IMG/VR virus record: IMGVR_UViG_3300048590_000257
Span: 1-21,560 of that record
Length of the DNA: 21,560 nucleotides
Strand: one strand, 5' to 3'
From: a virus
The notes under the pieces are model-generated. The model saw nothing but the letters and a program-made list of their open reading frames with translations, had not been told where the DNA came from and did no database searches. This document shows, in pieces, positions 21,356-21,560 of this stretch. How positions within the stretch are numbered: position 1 is the first letter of the stretch; the number at the start of each line of letters is the position of its first letter. The position numbers and the translations under genes were made by a program.

Positions 21356-21359
21356 CACT
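21354..21359 (+). promoter_or_regulatory. Weak candidate -10 box of the CI-like gene
   Basis: TACACT (4 of 6 to TATAAT), with no clear -35, lies 7 bases before GTG 21367. If used, transcription would start at the GTG and yield a leaderless mRNA, as for lambda PRM. The absence of a -35 would fit a promoter that needs activation. Confidence 0.3.
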
Positions 21360-21366
21360 TGCTACG

Positions 21367-21560
21367 GTGATCAAGCGCCGCCGAGAGGCGCTCGGCCTGT
21401 CCCAAAAGGAGCTGGCGCAGCGCGCTGGCGTCAGCCAGTCCACGATCGGGAACATCGAGGCAGGCTCCAGAGGGGCGAAGAGAACGCCCAACACGCTGCC
21501 GCAGATCGCACATGCGCTCGAGGCGACCACCGATGAGATCCTCGCCGAGGCGGGCATGCG
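21367..21560 (+). CDS. Partial CI-like XRE-family repressor (N-terminal part)
   Basis: Only the N-terminal 64 codons are in the window, the only convincing gene on the plus strand. The HTH reads IKRRREALGLSQKELAQRAG, then VSQSTIGNIEAGSRG, a textbook XRE domain, and continues TPNTLPQIAHALEATTDEIL. GTG 21367 is preferred because the in-frame GTGs at 21319 and 21349 would put O2 inside the gene; no ribosome site is visible, so the mRNA may be leaderless. It is divergent from the cro-like gene with two operators between, so it is the likely prophage repressor. The missing C-terminal part would tell whether it has an S24 peptidase domain. Confidence 0.8.
   Translation, partial: MIKRRREALGLSQKELAQRAGVSQSTIGNIEAGSRGAKRTPNTLPQIAHALEATTDEILAEAGM

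Overview
The window is one continuous piece of a temperate, short-tailed (podovirus-like) phage or prophage. It holds the immunity switch, the rightward-type early/replication operon, the packaging genes and most of the virion morphogenesis genes. The DNA is visibly very GC-rich, many genes start with GTG, and the protein set (DUF1376-type initiator, N4 gp49/Sf6 gp66 family protein, RusA, CII-like regulator, BPP-1-like capsid) suits a phage of a high-GC proteobacterium, most likely a betaproteobacterium such as a Burkholderia/Bordetella relative. The host assignment is inference. Both ends are cut inside genes: an ejection-type virion protein at the left and a CI-like repressor at the right.

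Layout, in the direction of transcription (almost everything is on the minus strand, so right to left). 21560-21276: divergent immunity region with a CI-like XRE repressor (+), two related palindromic operators 53 bp apart, and a near-consensus sigma70 promoter that should produce a leaderless cro-like transcript (-). 21275-18312: cro-like gene, CII-like regulator, three small accessory genes, a DNA adenine methylase and two winged-helix-type proteins. 18315-16584: replication pair, a DUF1376 initiator and a lambda P-like helicase loader. The initiator gene carries, in its middle, five palindromic units with an exact 23-bp period beside a 43-nt polypurine tract; I predict this is the replication origin. 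16569-14988: N4 gp49-like protein, two Cys-rich miniproteins, RusA resolvase, a 35-aa membrane miniprotein and an HTH protein. 14991-12882: small and large terminase. 12872-12238: an Ea22-like protein and a coiled-coil protein. 12190-8320: hypothetical protein, portal, 144-aa putative decoration protein, scaffold, then a strong intrinsic terminator. 8081-1: major capsid, 108-aa conserved protein, tail adaptor, nozzle-type propeller protein, and four internal/ejection-type virion proteins (the last one partial).

Most adjacent genes overlap by ATGA, GTGA or TGATG, so translation is probably coupled along nearly the whole early and morphogenesis regions. The notable exceptions are the gap between scaffold and capsid (8082-8319: terminator plus untranslated capsid leader) and the 47-nt gap at 12191-12237. 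Both gaps contain the same 18-bp sequence in the same orientation. No stretch longer than 300 bases lacks a gene. I see no tRNA, rRNA, CRISPR array, insertion sequence, integrase, lysis cassette, tail fibre or diversity-generating retroelement here; those parts of the phage would lie outside the window.
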